From NCBI RefSeq assembly GCF_001651855.1, contig NZ_LNQC01000077.1, positions 1-64,000 of the forward strand: a stretch of 64,000 bases of DNA. The letters run 5' to 3'. The position numbers and the translations under genes are program-made. Each line of letters begins with the position of its first letter. Position 1 is the stretch's first letter. Source of the DNA: Sinorhizobium americanum (lineage in GTDB: Bacteria > Pseudomonadota > Alphaproteobacteria > Rhizobiales > Rhizobiaceae). Positions 9,871-18,740 of the stretch are shown piece by piece. Under the pieces are notes generated by a model. The model had not been told where the DNA came from, searched no databases, and worked only from the letters and a program-made list of their open reading frames with translations.

Positions 9871-9967
9871 CTACAGCGCCGCGCGTCCAATAAGGTCGCT
9901 TTAGCACTTTGAATTGCTGCACGATTTTGTCCTTACATCGATTCCGATGTAAGGAATCATGCAGTAG
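9871..9967 (-). repeat. RIME-like palindromic repeat, copy 2
   Basis: Reverse orientation relative to copy 1. It contains the hairpin CCTTACATCG/CGATGTAAGG, in which one base pair has changed compensatorily against CCTTAAATCG/CGATTTAAGG of the copy at 58933. It fills most of the gap before coaBC. Confidence 0.75.
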
Positions 9968-10009
9968 GGTCGCGTCATGCAGCAAGGAGCGGCGAAAAGC
10001 CGAAGCGGA

Positions 10010-11215
10010 ATGACACTGTCGGGCAAGCGTATTCTTCTCATCATTTCCGGCGGCATCGCGGCCTACAAGAGCCTCGACCTCATCCGAAGGCTGCGCGAGC
10101 GCGGCGCCACGGTGCGGCCGGTGATGACCGCCGGGGCGCAGCAGTTCGTGACACCGCTTGCGGTCGGTGCCCTTGCGGCCTCGCGCGTCTACACGGAGCT
10201 CTTTTCGCGCGAAGACGAGCAGGATGTCGGGCATATCCGACTGGCGCGCGAATGCGACCTCGTCGTCGTGGCGCCGGCGACCGCCGACCTGATGGCCAAG
10301 ATGGCAAACGGCCATGCCGATGACCTTGCCTCGACGGTCCTGCTTGCAACCGATCGCACCGTGCTCGCCGCCCCGGCGATGAACCCGAAGATGTGGACGC
10401 ATCCGGCAACGCGCCGCAACCGCGCGACGCTAGCCGCCGACGGCATCCGCTTCGTCGGGCCGGCTTCCGGCGAGATGGCGGAACGCGGCGAGGCCGGCGA
10501 AGGCCGGATGGCCGAACCCTTGGAGATCGTCGCGGCGATCGAGGGATTGCTCGCCGGCGCAAAGCCGCTGGCCGGGCGGAAGGCGATCGTCACCTCCGGG
10601 CCGACGCACGAGCCGATCGATCCGGTGCGCTATATCGCCAATCGCTCGTCCGGCAAGCAAGGCCACGCCATCGCCGCAGCGCTGGCGCGGCTCGGGGCCG
10701 ACGTCACTCTCGTCTGCGGTCCTGTAGCGATCCCCGACCCCGCTGGCGTGCAGCTCGTCCGGGTCGAGCGCGCCGCAGAGATGCGCGACGCGGTCGTCGC
10801 CGCGCTGCCGGCCGATGTGGCTGTGATGGTGGCGGCGGTCGCCGACTGGCGCGTCGCTTCCGCCGCCGGCAACAAGATCAAGAAGCGGCCGGGCGAGGCA
10901 CCGCCGCCGCTGCAACTTGCCGAGAATCCCGACATCCTGAAGACCATCGGCCATCATGCATCGCGCCCGAAATTGGTGATCGGCTTTGCCGCGGAGACGG
11001 AAAACGTCGCGGAGAACGGCCGGGCAAAGCTTGAAAGGAAAGGCGCCGATTACATCGTCGCAAACGACGTTTCGCCGGCAACGGGGATCATGGGCGGCGA
11101 CAGGAACAGGGTGAAGCTCATCGCCCGCGACGGCATCGAGGAGTGGCCGGAAATGGGCAAGGACGACGTGGCCGACAAGCTCGCGGCCCTGATCGCCGCG
11201 AAACTGTTGTCGTAA
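10010..11215 (+). CDS. coaBC: Bifunctional phosphopantothenoylcysteine decarboxylase/phosphopantothenate-cysteine ligase
   Basis: Two-step enzyme of coenzyme A synthesis. The N-terminal flavoprotein CoaC half shows ISGGIAAYK, His75 in DVGHIRLA (same position as the E. coli catalytic His) and PAMNPKMW. The CoaB half shows SGPTHEPIDPVRYIANRSSGKQG, AVADWR and NKIKKRPG. Starting at 10010 gives 401 aa and aligns with the E. coli start (MSLAGKKI-like). An ATG at 9977 would add 11 residues and lies just after the repeat. Neither has an ideal ribosome site. Confidence 0.95.
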   Translation: MTLSGKRILLIISGGIAAYKSLDLIRRLRERGATVRPVMTAGAQQFVTPLAVGALAASRVYTELFSREDEQDVGHIRLARECDLVVVAPATADLMAKMANGHADDLASTVLLATDRTVLAAPAMNPKMWTHPATRRNRATLAADGIRFVGPASGEMAERGEAGEGRMAEPLEIVAAIEGLLAGAKPLAGRKAIVTSGPTHEPIDPVRYIANRSSGKQGHAIAAALARLGADVTLVCGPVAIPDPAGVQLVRVERAAEMRDAVVAALPADVAVMVAAVADWRVASAAGNKIKKRPGEAPPPLQLAENPDILKTIGHHASRPKLVIGFAAETENVAENGRAKLERKGADYIVANDVSPATGIMGGDRNRVKLIARDGIEEWPEMGKDDVADKLAALIAAKLLS

Positions 11216-11230
11216 GAAGCGCCGCTTCGA

Positions 11231-12073
11231 TCAGGCAACAGGGCTTGCGACCTTCGCGGAAGAGGAGGAGGCGGCACCGGACTCCCGTGCCGGAAGGTCG
11301 GCGGCGCTGAAAAGGCGAACGTCGACGCCGTTTTCACCGACGATGACGGCCGAGCCATCCGGTATCTCGGCCCATGCGTTGTCGTCGTCATTGAGGGGTT
11401 CCGATACGAGGCAGTAACCGCCCTGCGGTCCCATCGGGGCGGCATAGAGCGTCGGCGCCTTACGGTCGGAGGCGTAGCGCACCGCATAGAGATCCTCACC
11501 GTCGGAAAATGCCGCGGTGAAGCGGACGAGCACCTTAAGGCTGAGTTGTTCTGCGAGGCGCTCCACGAAGCCGAGTGCCTCGGCGACCGCGCCAAGCGGA
11601 TCGCGGTCGAGGCCGAACTGCAGGGCGAGCAGGAAAAGCAGCTCCGAGTCCGTCGTGCCGGTGCGGGCAGCATAGAGATCGTCGGCGAGCATGTTTTCCA
11701 TCGGCCGGCGCAGATGCTCGAAATGGCCGATCTGGCCGTTGTGCATGAAGGCCCAGCGGCCGTGCACAAAGGGATGGCAATTGTCGCGGCGGGTGCCGCC
11801 GCCGGTCGCCGCGCGGACATGCGCCAGGAAGAGGCGCGAGCGGATCTGCCGCGCAATGCTCTTCAGGTTGCAGTCGGACCAGGCGGGCAGGATATCGCGA
11901 TAGCGGCCAGGCTCGGGGCGGTCGCCGTACCAGGCGATGCCGAAGCCGTCGCCGTTGGTGGCGGTTTTCGCCCGTGTCGCGCAATGGGACTGCTCGATCA
12001 GCGAATGCGCCGGCGAAGTCACCAGTTCCTCGAGATAAAGCGGCTCTCCACGATAGGCTGCCCAGCGGCACAT
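11231..12073 (-). CDS. Class II glutamine amidotransferase (YafJ/EgtC-like)
   Basis: A 280-residue stand-alone N-terminal-nucleophile glutamine amidotransferase domain. The true start is ATG at 12073, because this gives Met-Cys with Cys2 as the nucleophile after Met removal (MCRWAAYRGEPLYL); the 71 codons of open frame upstream would bury it. Other visible motifs are NGDGFGIAWYG, LFLAHVRAATGG and FMHNGQIGHF. Proteins of this type include YafJ and the EgtC hydrolase of ergothioneine synthesis, but no egt genes are adjacent, so the substrate is unknown. It is divergent from iolY. Confidence 0.9.
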   Translation of the reverse strand: MCRWAAYRGEPLYLEELVTSPAHSLIEQSHCATRAKTATNGDGFGIAWYGDRPEPGRYRDILPAWSDCNLKSIARQIRSRLFLAHVRAATGGGTRRDNCHPFVHGRWAFMHNGQIGHFEHLRRPMENMLADDLYAARTGTTDSELLFLLALQFGLDRDPLGAVAEALGFVERLAEQLSLKVLVRFTAAFSDGEDLYAVRYASDRKAPTLYAAPMGPQGGYCLVSEPLNDDDNAWAEIPDGSAVIVGENGVDVRLFSAADLPARESGAASSSSAKVASPVA

Positions 12074-12136
12074 GCGTCGATCACTCCGGTTCGGGTTCTT
12101 TTGATAAAAGGCGATTCGCCGACCATCGTCACCGCG

Positions 12137-12153
12137 ATGTTCCAACGGAACAT
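12137..12153. promoter_or_regulatory. Palindrome in amidotransferase/iolY intergenic region
   Basis: Perfect 17-bp palindrome ATGTTCC-AAC-GGAACAT, 64 bp before the amidotransferase ATG. Its half sites are those of the IolR site but everted (TTCC-N3-GGAA). It is a probable operator of unknown owner. Confidence 0.45.
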
Positions 12154-12249
12154 GGTAAAAATGCGTTAACACTTTTCGCATGGCGTGCTTTTCAACAGTA
12201 GCAAGCATGCAGTCACGGCGCTGTTTCGCTTGGCACATCGAAAAGCGAT

Positions 12250-12296
12250 TTCGAACAAATATTCCATGTTGACAAGCTTCGCTCATTTCATTTCAT
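12250..12296 (+). promoter_or_regulatory. iolY promoter with IolR-type operator
   Basis: TTCGAA-N6-TTCCAT (12250-12267) matches the published S. meliloti IolR site GGAA-N6-TTCC except for one base. It directly abuts a TTGACA -35 box (12269-12274), followed 16 bp later by TTTCAT as a poor -10. Binding of the repressor would block polymerase. Confidence 0.6.
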
Positions 12297-12334
12297 TTCA
12301 CCCCACATTCGAAGGCTCAGCCGGGAGGAACGAC

Positions 12335-13462
12335 ATGAGCGGCAAACGCAGATTGGGTGTCGGTCTGATCGGCACGGGCTTCATGGGCAAGGCCCATGCG
12401 CTCGGCTTCACGATCGCTTCGCGGGTCTTCGACCTGCCCTTCGAACTGGATCTGGTTTCGGTTGCGGACGTCACCGCGGAAAGCGCCGAGGCCGCACGCG
12501 CACGCCTCGGCTTCCGCAAGGCGACCGCCGACTGGCGCGAGCTCCTGACAGACCCTGACATCGACATCATCGACATCACCACGCCGAACCTCCTGCACAA
12601 GGAAATGGCGCTTGCGGCGATTGCGCATGGCAAGCACGTCTATTGCGAAAAGCCGCTGGCACCGACCGTCGCTGACTGCGCCGAGATGGTGGCGGCCGCC
12701 GAAAAGGCCGGTCTCGTCACCCAGGTCGGCTTTAACTACCTGAAGAACCCGCTGATCTTCCTCGCCAAGGAGTTCATCGACAGCGGCGAGATCGGCGAGA
12801 TCCGCTCGTTCCGCGGCGTCCATGCCGAAGACTTCATGGCCGACGCCACGATTCCGTGGGCCTGGCGGCTCGATCCGAGGAGCGGCGGCGCGCTCGCCGA
12901 CCTCGGCAGCCATATCATCGCCTGCATGCGTCACCTCGTCGGCCCGATCAAATCCGTGCTTGCGGAGACGGTCATCCACATACCGGAACGTCCGGTCTCC
13001 CGCGGCGCGGCCGGGACCCGCGCCGTCGAGGTTGACGATGTCGCCCGCGCCTTCGTGCGCTTCGAGAATGGCGCCAGCGGCAGCTTCGAGGCGAGTTGGA
13101 TCGCCACCGGCCGCAAGATGCAGCATGATTTTGAAATTTACGGCTCTAAGGGCAGCATCGTCTTCACCCAGGAGCGGCTGAACGAGATCAAAGTCTATTC
13201 GACCGGCGGCGACATCAAGAGCCGCGGCTTCCGCACCATCTGGGCCGGACCGGAACACCCGCCCTACGGCGCCTTCTGCGTGGCACCGGGACACCAGATC
13301 GGCTTCAACGACCTGAAGGCGATCGAAGTTCACGAGTTCCTCCAGGCGATCGCCAAGGGAGGGAGACCGACCACCGATTTCCGCGAGGGCTACGAGGTCC
13401 AGAAGGTGCTTTCCGCCACCCACCGGTCGGCCAGGAGCAACGAATGGGTGGAGATCGGCTGA
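12335..13462 (+). CDS. iolY: Gfo/Idh/MocA oxidoreductase, inositol operon (IolY)
   Basis: A 375-residue NAD(P)-dependent oxidoreductase with an N-terminal Rossmann motif GLIGTGFMGKAHA and the catalytic EKP segment YCEKPLAPT. In S. meliloti the first gene of the iolYRCDEB operon is this gene; it is not the main myo-inositol dehydrogenase (idhA, on pSymB there), so it may act on another inositol isomer or keto form. ATG at 12335 follows GGGAGGAA; the upstream 50 codons of open frame are intergenic. It is followed by iolR after 140 bp that contain an operator. Confidence 0.9.
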   Translation: MSGKRRLGVGLIGTGFMGKAHALGFTIASRVFDLPFELDLVSVADVTAESAEAARARLGFRKATADWRELLTDPDIDIIDITTPNLLHKEMALAAIAHGKHVYCEKPLAPTVADCAEMVAAAEKAGLVTQVGFNYLKNPLIFLAKEFIDSGEIGEIRSFRGVHAEDFMADATIPWAWRLDPRSGGALADLGSHIIACMRHLVGPIKSVLAETVIHIPERPVSRGAAGTRAVEVDDVARAFVRFENGASGSFEASWIATGRKMQHDFEIYGSKGSIVFTQERLNEIKVYSTGGDIKSRGFRTIWAGPEHPPYGAFCVAPGHQIGFNDLKAIEVHEFLQAIAKGGRPTTDFREGYEVQKVLSATHRSARSNEWVEIG

Positions 13463-13520
13463 CGGCGTTCGCCGTGATGGCGTTCGCCCGTCGACTTCCT
13501 CCGCAGGAAAGAATGTGAAA

Positions 13521-13538
13521 ATAGAACGTCCGTTCTAT
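13521..13538. promoter_or_regulatory. IolR-type operator upstream of iolR
   Basis: Perfect palindrome ATAGAACG-TC-CGTTCTAT, i.e. AGAA-N6-TTCT, 65 bp before the iolR ATG. It fits reported autorepression of iolR in S. meliloti. Confidence 0.65.
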
Positions 13539-13602
13539 GCCCGTATCGCCTAATCGATTAAAGTGAGGCAAATAGAACAAGCGAGCCTGGAGACGCTGAA
13601 CG

Positions 13603-14463
13603 ATGTCGACACCGGAGACGACCACGGATGCCCCGCAGGATTTCGAGGCACTGAAGGCCGTCATCCTGGAACGCAAGGCGCAATTGCCGAAGCGGCTGAA
13701 ACAGGTCGCCGCCTATTCGCTCGACAATCCGGACGAGATCGCCTTCGGCACGGCGGCGAGCATCGCCACGTCGGCCGATGTCCAGCCTTCGACGCTGGTA
13801 CGCTTCGCCCAGCATTTTGGCTTCGAGGGCTTTTCGAGCCTGCAGCAGATTTTTCGGGCGCGCCTGCGCGAGCGAACACCGGGCTACGAGGACCGGTTGA
13901 AGGCGCTGCGCGGCAATGAGCACAGCAAGCTCGAGAGCGGCTCGATCTTCAACGGCTTCGTGGCGGCCGCGCATCGCTCGCTCGACAACATCGCAACATC
14001 GGTCGACCCGGAAGCCTTCGAGCAGGCCGTCGACATCCTCGCCAAGGCGGAGACGATCTACCTGATCGCCAAGCGCCGCTCCTACCCTATCTCCAGCTAC
14101 ATGGCCTATGCCTTCGGCAAGCTGAAGGTAAAGTACCAGCATGTCGGCACGGCGGCCGGCATCGACGACGACATGCTGGCGATGGCGACGAAAGAGGATG
14201 CCGCCTTCGCCGTCAGCTTCTCGCCCTATGCGTCCGAGAGTGCGGCCCAGGCTCGGCTTTTGGCGAATCGGAGGGTTCCGGTCGTGTCGCTGACAGACTC
14301 CGCCTTCTCGCCGCTCGCCGAGTCGTCGAAGGTCTGGTTCGAGCTCGTCGAGGCCGATCATGCCGGCTTCCGTTCGCTTTCGGCCAGCATGGCCTTCGCC
14401 ATGGCGCTGACCGTTGCTATCGCCGAAAAACGCCGTCGCGCAGAGGGTGCCGGCACAATATAG
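13603..14463 (+). CDS. iolR: RpiR family repressor IolR
   Basis: A 286-residue RpiR-type regulator with an N-terminal helix-turn-helix (EIAFGTAASIATSADVQPSTLVRFAQHFGFEGFSSLQ region, about residues 42-85) and a C-terminal SIS sugar-phosphate-binding domain (ETIYLIAKRRSYPISSYMAYAF onward). In S. meliloti IolR represses the iol genes and is relieved by a late pathway intermediate, 2-keto-5-deoxygluconate 6-phosphate. ATG at 13603 is preceded by TGGAGACG. The gene sits between iolY and iolC; the iolC operator overlaps its stop codon. Confidence 0.93.
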   Translation: MSTPETTTDAPQDFEALKAVILERKAQLPKRLKQVAAYSLDNPDEIAFGTAASIATSADVQPSTLVRFAQHFGFEGFSSLQQIFRARLRERTPGYEDRLKALRGNEHSKLESGSIFNGFVAAAHRSLDNIATSVDPEAFEQAVDILAKAETIYLIAKRRSYPISSYMAYAFGKLKVKYQHVGTAAGIDDDMLAMATKEDAAFAVSFSPYASESAAQARLLANRRVPVVSLTDSAFSPLAESSKVWFELVEADHAGFRSLSASMAFAMALTVAIAEKRRRAEGAGTI

Positions 14464-14505
14464 AACGGAAATTCCATATTGACGAGATGACGGAATTTAT
14501 GTTTC
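14460..14505 (+). promoter_or_regulatory. iolC promoter with two IolR-type operators
   Basis: Operator 1 (14460-14477, ATAGAA-N6-TTCCAT) covers the iolR stop codon and abuts a TTGACG -35 (14479-14484). A second match, GGAA-N6-TTTC (14492-14505), starts exactly 30 bp downstream and covers the expected -10 (TTTCAT). The 12-base string TTCCATRTTGAC is shared with the iolY promoter. Confidence 0.6.
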
Positions 14506-14572
14506 ATACGCTCATCGCCCAGGACATAATGAAAACTGTCGGCGCCCGCGCGGCGTCCGCGGGGAGGAAGCA

Positions 14573-16516
14573 GTGAGCCAGATTCCATCGGCGTCGGCAA
14601 AGGGCGTCAAGCCCCTCGACATCATCACCATCGGCAGAGCGTCGGTCGACCTGTACGGTCAGCAGATCGGCACCCGGCTCGAGGACGTGGCGAGTTTTGC
14701 CAAATCGGTCGGCGGCTGCCCCTGCAACATTTCGGTCGGCACGGCGCGCCTGGGCCTGAAATCGGCGCTGTTGACGCGCGTCGGCAACGAGCAGATGGGG
14801 CGCTTCATCCGCGAACAGCTGCAACGCGAAGGCGTGGAGACGCGCGGCATCGTCACCGATCCCGAGCGGCTGACCGCGCTTGCGATCCTCTCAGTCGAGA
14901 ACGAAAAATCCTTCCCCCTGCTCTTCTACCGCGACAATTGCGCCGACAACGCGCTCAATGAAGATGACATCGCAGAGGACTTCATCCGCTCCGCCCGCGC
15001 GGTTCTCGTCACCGGCACGCATTTCTCGAAGCCCAACACGGATGCCGCCCAGCGCAAGGCAATCCGGATCGCCAAGGAGAGCGGCGCGAAGATCGTCTTT
15101 GACATTGACTACCGCCCGAACCTCTGGGGCCTCGCGGGCCACGATGCGGGCGAAAGCCGCTACATCGCTTCCGACCGCGTCTCGGCGCATCTGAAGACCG
15201 TGCTCGGCGATTGCGACCTGATCGTCGGCACCGAGGAAGAGGTGCTGATTGCGTCTGGCGAGAGCGATCTGCTCCAGGCCTTGAAGACCATCCGCTCGCT
15301 GTCGAACGCGACGATCGTTCTGAAGCGCGGGCCGATGGGCTGCATCGTCTATGACGGACCGATCTCCGACGATCTCGAGGACGGTATCGTCGGCAAGGGC
15401 TTCCCGATCGAAGTCTATAACGTGCTCGGCGCCGGCGACGCCTTCATGTCCGGCTTCCTGCGCGGCTGGCTGAAGGGCGAGCCGCATGCGACGTCGGCCA
15501 CCTGGGCCAATGCCTGCGGCGCCTTCGCGGTATCGCGGCTGCTCTGCGCGCCGGAGATCCCCACCTGGACCGAATTGCAGTATTTCCTCGAGCACGGCAG
15601 CAAGGAAAAGGCGCTACGCAAGGACGAGGCGATCAACCACGTGCACTGGGCGACGACCCGCCGCCGCGACATTCCGCTGCTGATGGCGCTCGCCATCGAC
15701 CACCGCAGCCAGTTGGAGGATATCGCCGAAGGCAAGCCGGAACTGCTTCAGCGCATCCCCGCCTTCAAGGCGCTCGCCGTCAGGGCGGCCGCTGAAGTCG
15801 CCGCCGGCAGGCCCGGCTTCGGCATGCTGATCGACGACAAGTACGGCCGAGACGCGCTTTATGCCGCCGGTGCCTACCACGATTTCTGGATCGGCAAGCC
15901 GATCGAGCTACCGGGCTCGCGGCCGCTGCAGTTCGAATTCAGCCAGGATATCGGCAGCCGGCTCATCGACTGGCCCGTCGATCACTGCATCAAGGTGCTC
16001 TCCTTCTACCACCCGGACGATCCGGCCGAACTAAAGGCCATGCAGGTCGCCAAGCTTCGTTCGGCCTTCGAGGCGGCCCGCAAGGTCGGCCGCGAAATCC
16101 TGATCGAGATCATCGCCGGCAAGCATGGGCCGCTCACTGACGACACGATACCGCGGGCGCTGAACGAGCTCTATGATGCCGGCCTGAAACCCGATTGGTG
16201 GAAGCTCGAGCCGCAGGCGAGCCGCGGCGCCTGGGCGGCCATCGACGCCGTCATCGAAAACCGCGACCCGCTCTGCCGGGGCGTCGTCCTGCTCGGCCTT
16301 GAGGCCCCTTACGAGGTGCTGAAGGACGGTTTTGCCGCGGCAAGGACGTCGACGACGGTGAAGGGATTCGCAGTCGGGCGGACGATCTTTGCCGACGCCG
16401 CCAAAAACTGGCTCACCGGTTCGATGACAGACGACGAGGCCGTCGCCGACATGGCGGCGAAGTTCAAGGCGCTGGTGGATCTCTGGCTGCGCTTGGGTGA
16501 AACAAAGGCCGCCTAA
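14573..16516 (+). CDS. iolC: 5-dehydro-2-deoxygluconokinase fused to DUF2090 domain
   Basis: Phosphorylates 5-dehydro-2-deoxy-D-gluconate in inositol breakdown. The 647-residue protein has an N-terminal PfkB/ribokinase domain (residues about 15-330; GRASVDLYG near the start and the signature VLGAGDAFMSGFLRG near 286) and a C-terminal DUF2090 domain (about 345-640), the fusion usual for proteobacterial IolC. DUF2090 has an aldolase-like barrel, so it may also perform the next, IolJ-like step; this is inference. The start is GTG at 14573 after GGGGAGGAA. Confidence 0.94.
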   Translation: MSQIPSASAKGVKPLDIITIGRASVDLYGQQIGTRLEDVASFAKSVGGCPCNISVGTARLGLKSALLTRVGNEQMGRFIREQLQREGVETRGIVTDPERLTALAILSVENEKSFPLLFYRDNCADNALNEDDIAEDFIRSARAVLVTGTHFSKPNTDAAQRKAIRIAKESGAKIVFDIDYRPNLWGLAGHDAGESRYIASDRVSAHLKTVLGDCDLIVGTEEEVLIASGESDLLQALKTIRSLSNATIVLKRGPMGCIVYDGPISDDLEDGIVGKGFPIEVYNVLGAGDAFMSGFLRGWLKGEPHATSATWANACGAFAVSRLLCAPEIPTWTELQYFLEHGSKEKALRKDEAINHVHWATTRRRDIPLLMALAIDHRSQLEDIAEGKPELLQRIPAFKALAVRAAAEVAAGRPGFGMLIDDKYGRDALYAAGAYHDFWIGKPIELPGSRPLQFEFSQDIGSRLIDWPVDHCIKVLSFYHPDDPAELKAMQVAKLRSAFEAARKVGREILIEIIAGKHGPLTDDTIPRALNELYDAGLKPDWWKLEPQASRGAWAAIDAVIENRDPLCRGVVLLGLEAPYEVLKDGFAAARTSTTVKGFAVGRTIFADAAKNWLTGSMTDDEAVADMAAKFKALVDLWLRLGETKAA

Positions 16517-16628
16517 GCCGGGGCGAGGACGTGGCAAGCACCCGAAGCCTGCTCTACCTATAACCGGCCGGCGACATCAAAAAACGACAATAGGCGGAGC
16601 GGACTTCGCCACCTGGAGGAAATTCAAG

Positions 16629-18482
16629 ATGAGCCAGAAAACCGTGCGCCTGACCATGGCACAGGCCGTGGCGCGGTTCATGACCCGGCAGATGACCGTC
16701 ATCGATGGGAAGCGCGTACCGATCTTCGGCGGCGTCTTCGCGATCTTCGGCCATGGCAACGTCGCCGGCGTCGGCGAGGCGCTCTATGCCATCCGCGAAA
16801 CCCTGCCGACCTACCGCGCCCAGAACGAGCAAGGCATGGCGAACGCTGCGATCGCCTTTGCCAAGGCGAGCTTCCGCCGCCGCTTCATGGCCTGCACGAG
16901 CTCGATCGGCCCCGGCGCGCTCAACATGGTGACCTCGGCGGCCCTCGCCCATGTCAACCGCCTGCCGGTCCTCTTCCTGCCCGGCGACGTCTTCGCCAAC
17001 CGCCGGCCAGATCCGGTGCTGCAGCAGGTGGAAAGCTTCGGCGATGCCACCATCTCGGCCAATGACTGCTTCCGGCCGGTATCGCGCTACTTCGACCGCA
17101 TCACCCGGCCGGAACAGATCATTCCGGCGCTTCGCCGCACCATGCAGGTGCTGACCGATCCGGCCGATTGCGGCCCGGTGACGCTGTCGCTCTGCCAGGA
17201 CGTGCAGGCGGAAGCCTATGACTATCCGGAATCCTTCTTCGACGAGAAGGTCTGGGTGCCGCGTCGCATTGAACCGGATCTCGACGAGCTGGCATCGGCG
17301 ATCGAATTGCTCAAGTCCGCGAAGAAGCCGATCATCATCGCCGGCGGCGGCGTGCTCTATTCCGAAGCGACCGCAGACCTCGCAGTTTTCGCCGAGAAGC
17401 ACGGTATCCCGGTAGTCGAGACGCAGGCCGGCAAGTCCGCATTGGCGCACTCGCATCCGCTGAACATGGGATCGGTCGGCGTCACCGGAACATCCGCCTC
17501 CAATGCACTTGCCGAGGAGACCGATCTGGTGCTCGCCATCGGATCGCGGCTGCAGGACTTCACCACCGGTTCCTGGGCGCTCTTCAAGAACGACGAGCTG
17601 AAGATCATCGCCCTCAATGTCCAGCCCTTCGATGCCGGCAAGCACAACGGCCTGCCGCTGATCTGCGACGCGCGCGTCGGCCTCAATCGCATGTCCGGCG
17701 GACTGGGTGGCTACACGGTCGACCGGAGCTGGACGGAGAAGGCGAAGGCCGGCAAGGCCGAATGGATGGCCGCTGCCGACAAGGCGACGGCGACGACCAA
17801 TGCGGCGCTGCCCTCCGACGCCCAGGTGATCGGCGCCGTCCAGCGCGCCCGCGGCGGCAACAAGACGACGCTCGTCTGCGCGGCCGGCGGCTTGCCCGGC
17901 GAGCTGCATAAGCTCTGGCAGGCGGAAGAGCCCGGCGGCTACCACATGGAATACGGCTTCTCGACCATGGGTTACGAGGTCGCCGGCGGCCTCGGCGTCA
18001 AGCTTGCCCGGCCCGAGCGCGACGTGATCGTCATGGTCGGCGACGGCAGCTACATGATGCTGAATTCGGAGATCGCCTCCTCGATCATGCTCGGCGCCAA
18101 GTTCACCATCGTTCTCCTGGACAATGCCGGCTATGGCTGCATCAACCGGCTGCAGATCGAGACCGGCGGCGCCAACTTCAACAACCTGCTTCAGGACACG
18201 CACCACGTCGAGCTGCCGCAGATCGACTTCGCCGCCCATGCCGCCGCCATGGGAGCCGTCACCCGCAAGGTCGGCTCGATCCCCGAACTCGAAGCGGCGC
18301 TTGCCGAAACCGCCAATGAGGCCCGCACCACGGTCATCGTCATCGACACCCATCCGCTGATCACGACCGAGGCCGGCGGCCATTGGTGGGACGTCGCTGT
18401 TCCGGAAGTTTCTGAGCGCGAGCAGGTGAAGGTGGCCCGCGAGGGTTACGAGAAAGCGCTGCAGTCGCAGCGCTTCGGTTAA
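16629..18482 (+). CDS. iolD: 3D-(3,5/4)-trihydroxycyclohexane-1,2-dione hydrolase
   Basis: Thiamine-diphosphate enzyme that opens the inositol ring of the diketo intermediate to 5-deoxyglucuronate. The 617-residue protein has the three-domain acetolactate-synthase-type layout. Visible marks are the catalytic Glu region YRAQNEQGMANAAIAFAK (about 60-77), and the TPP motif MVGDGSYMMLNSEIASS followed by LLDNAGYG. ATG at 16629 has GGAGGAAATTC before it; the 44 upstream codons are non-coding. It lies 112 bp after iolC and is followed by a terminator-like hairpin. Confidence 0.95.
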   Translation: MSQKTVRLTMAQAVARFMTRQMTVIDGKRVPIFGGVFAIFGHGNVAGVGEALYAIRETLPTYRAQNEQGMANAAIAFAKASFRRRFMACTSSIGPGALNMVTSAALAHVNRLPVLFLPGDVFANRRPDPVLQQVESFGDATISANDCFRPVSRYFDRITRPEQIIPALRRTMQVLTDPADCGPVTLSLCQDVQAEAYDYPESFFDEKVWVPRRIEPDLDELASAIELLKSAKKPIIIAGGGVLYSEATADLAVFAEKHGIPVVETQAGKSALAHSHPLNMGSVGVTGTSASNALAEETDLVLAIGSRLQDFTTGSWALFKNDELKIIALNVQPFDAGKHNGLPLICDARVGLNRMSGGLGGYTVDRSWTEKAKAGKAEWMAAADKATATTNAALPSDAQVIGAVQRARGGNKTTLVCAAGGLPGELHKLWQAEEPGGYHMEYGFSTMGYEVAGGLGVKLARPERDVIVMVGDGSYMMLNSEIASSIMLGAKFTIVLLDNAGYGCINRLQIETGGANFNNLLQDTHHVELPQIDFAAHAAAMGAVTRKVGSIPELEAALAETANEARTTVIVIDTHPLITTEAGGHWWDVAVPEVSEREQVKVAREGYEKALQSQRFG

Positions 18483-18492
18483 ATTCAATGAG

Positions 18493-18523
18493 AGGGCGCC
18501 CCACGTTTTCGCGCGGGCGCCCT
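18493..18523 (+). terminator. Terminator-like hairpin between iolD and iolE
   Basis: AGGGCGCCC (18493-18501) and its complement GGGCGCCCT (18515-18523), 13-base loop, then TTCATGTTC. It starts 10 bp after the iolD stop. It would reduce or punctuate expression of iolE-iolB, or stabilise the upstream mRNA. Confidence 0.55.
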
Positions 18524-18560
18524 TTCATGTTCGGCCACAAAAGGACAGGGCGGAAGATGC

Positions 18561-18677
18561 CCCTCTCCTCGGGTTTAACCCGAGGACTAGCCCTCTCCCC
18601 GCGGCCGGAGATTTCGGATGGCGCGGCCACATCCCTCTCCCCGCGTGCGGGGAGAAGGTGGCGGCAGCCGGATGGGG
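18561..18677 (+). repeat. Intergenic mosaic repeat (CTCTCCCCGC family), copy A
   Basis: Contains CTCCTCGGGTTTAACCCGAG, CTAGCCCTCTCCCCGC and GCGGGGAGAAGGTGGCGG modules plus about 40 extra bases in the middle. Inverted relative to copy B (19665-19739); the two flank iolE. Confidence 0.8.
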
Positions 18678-18740
18678 GCATTGCGCCAAACGGTAACGAA
18701 GCACCCGCTTCAAGCAGACGACAAAGAGAAAGTGACAGAC

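Noticed and set aside
16554-18488. 644-residue frame antisense to iolD
   Set aside because: Shadow frame; iolD is unmistakable on the plus strand.
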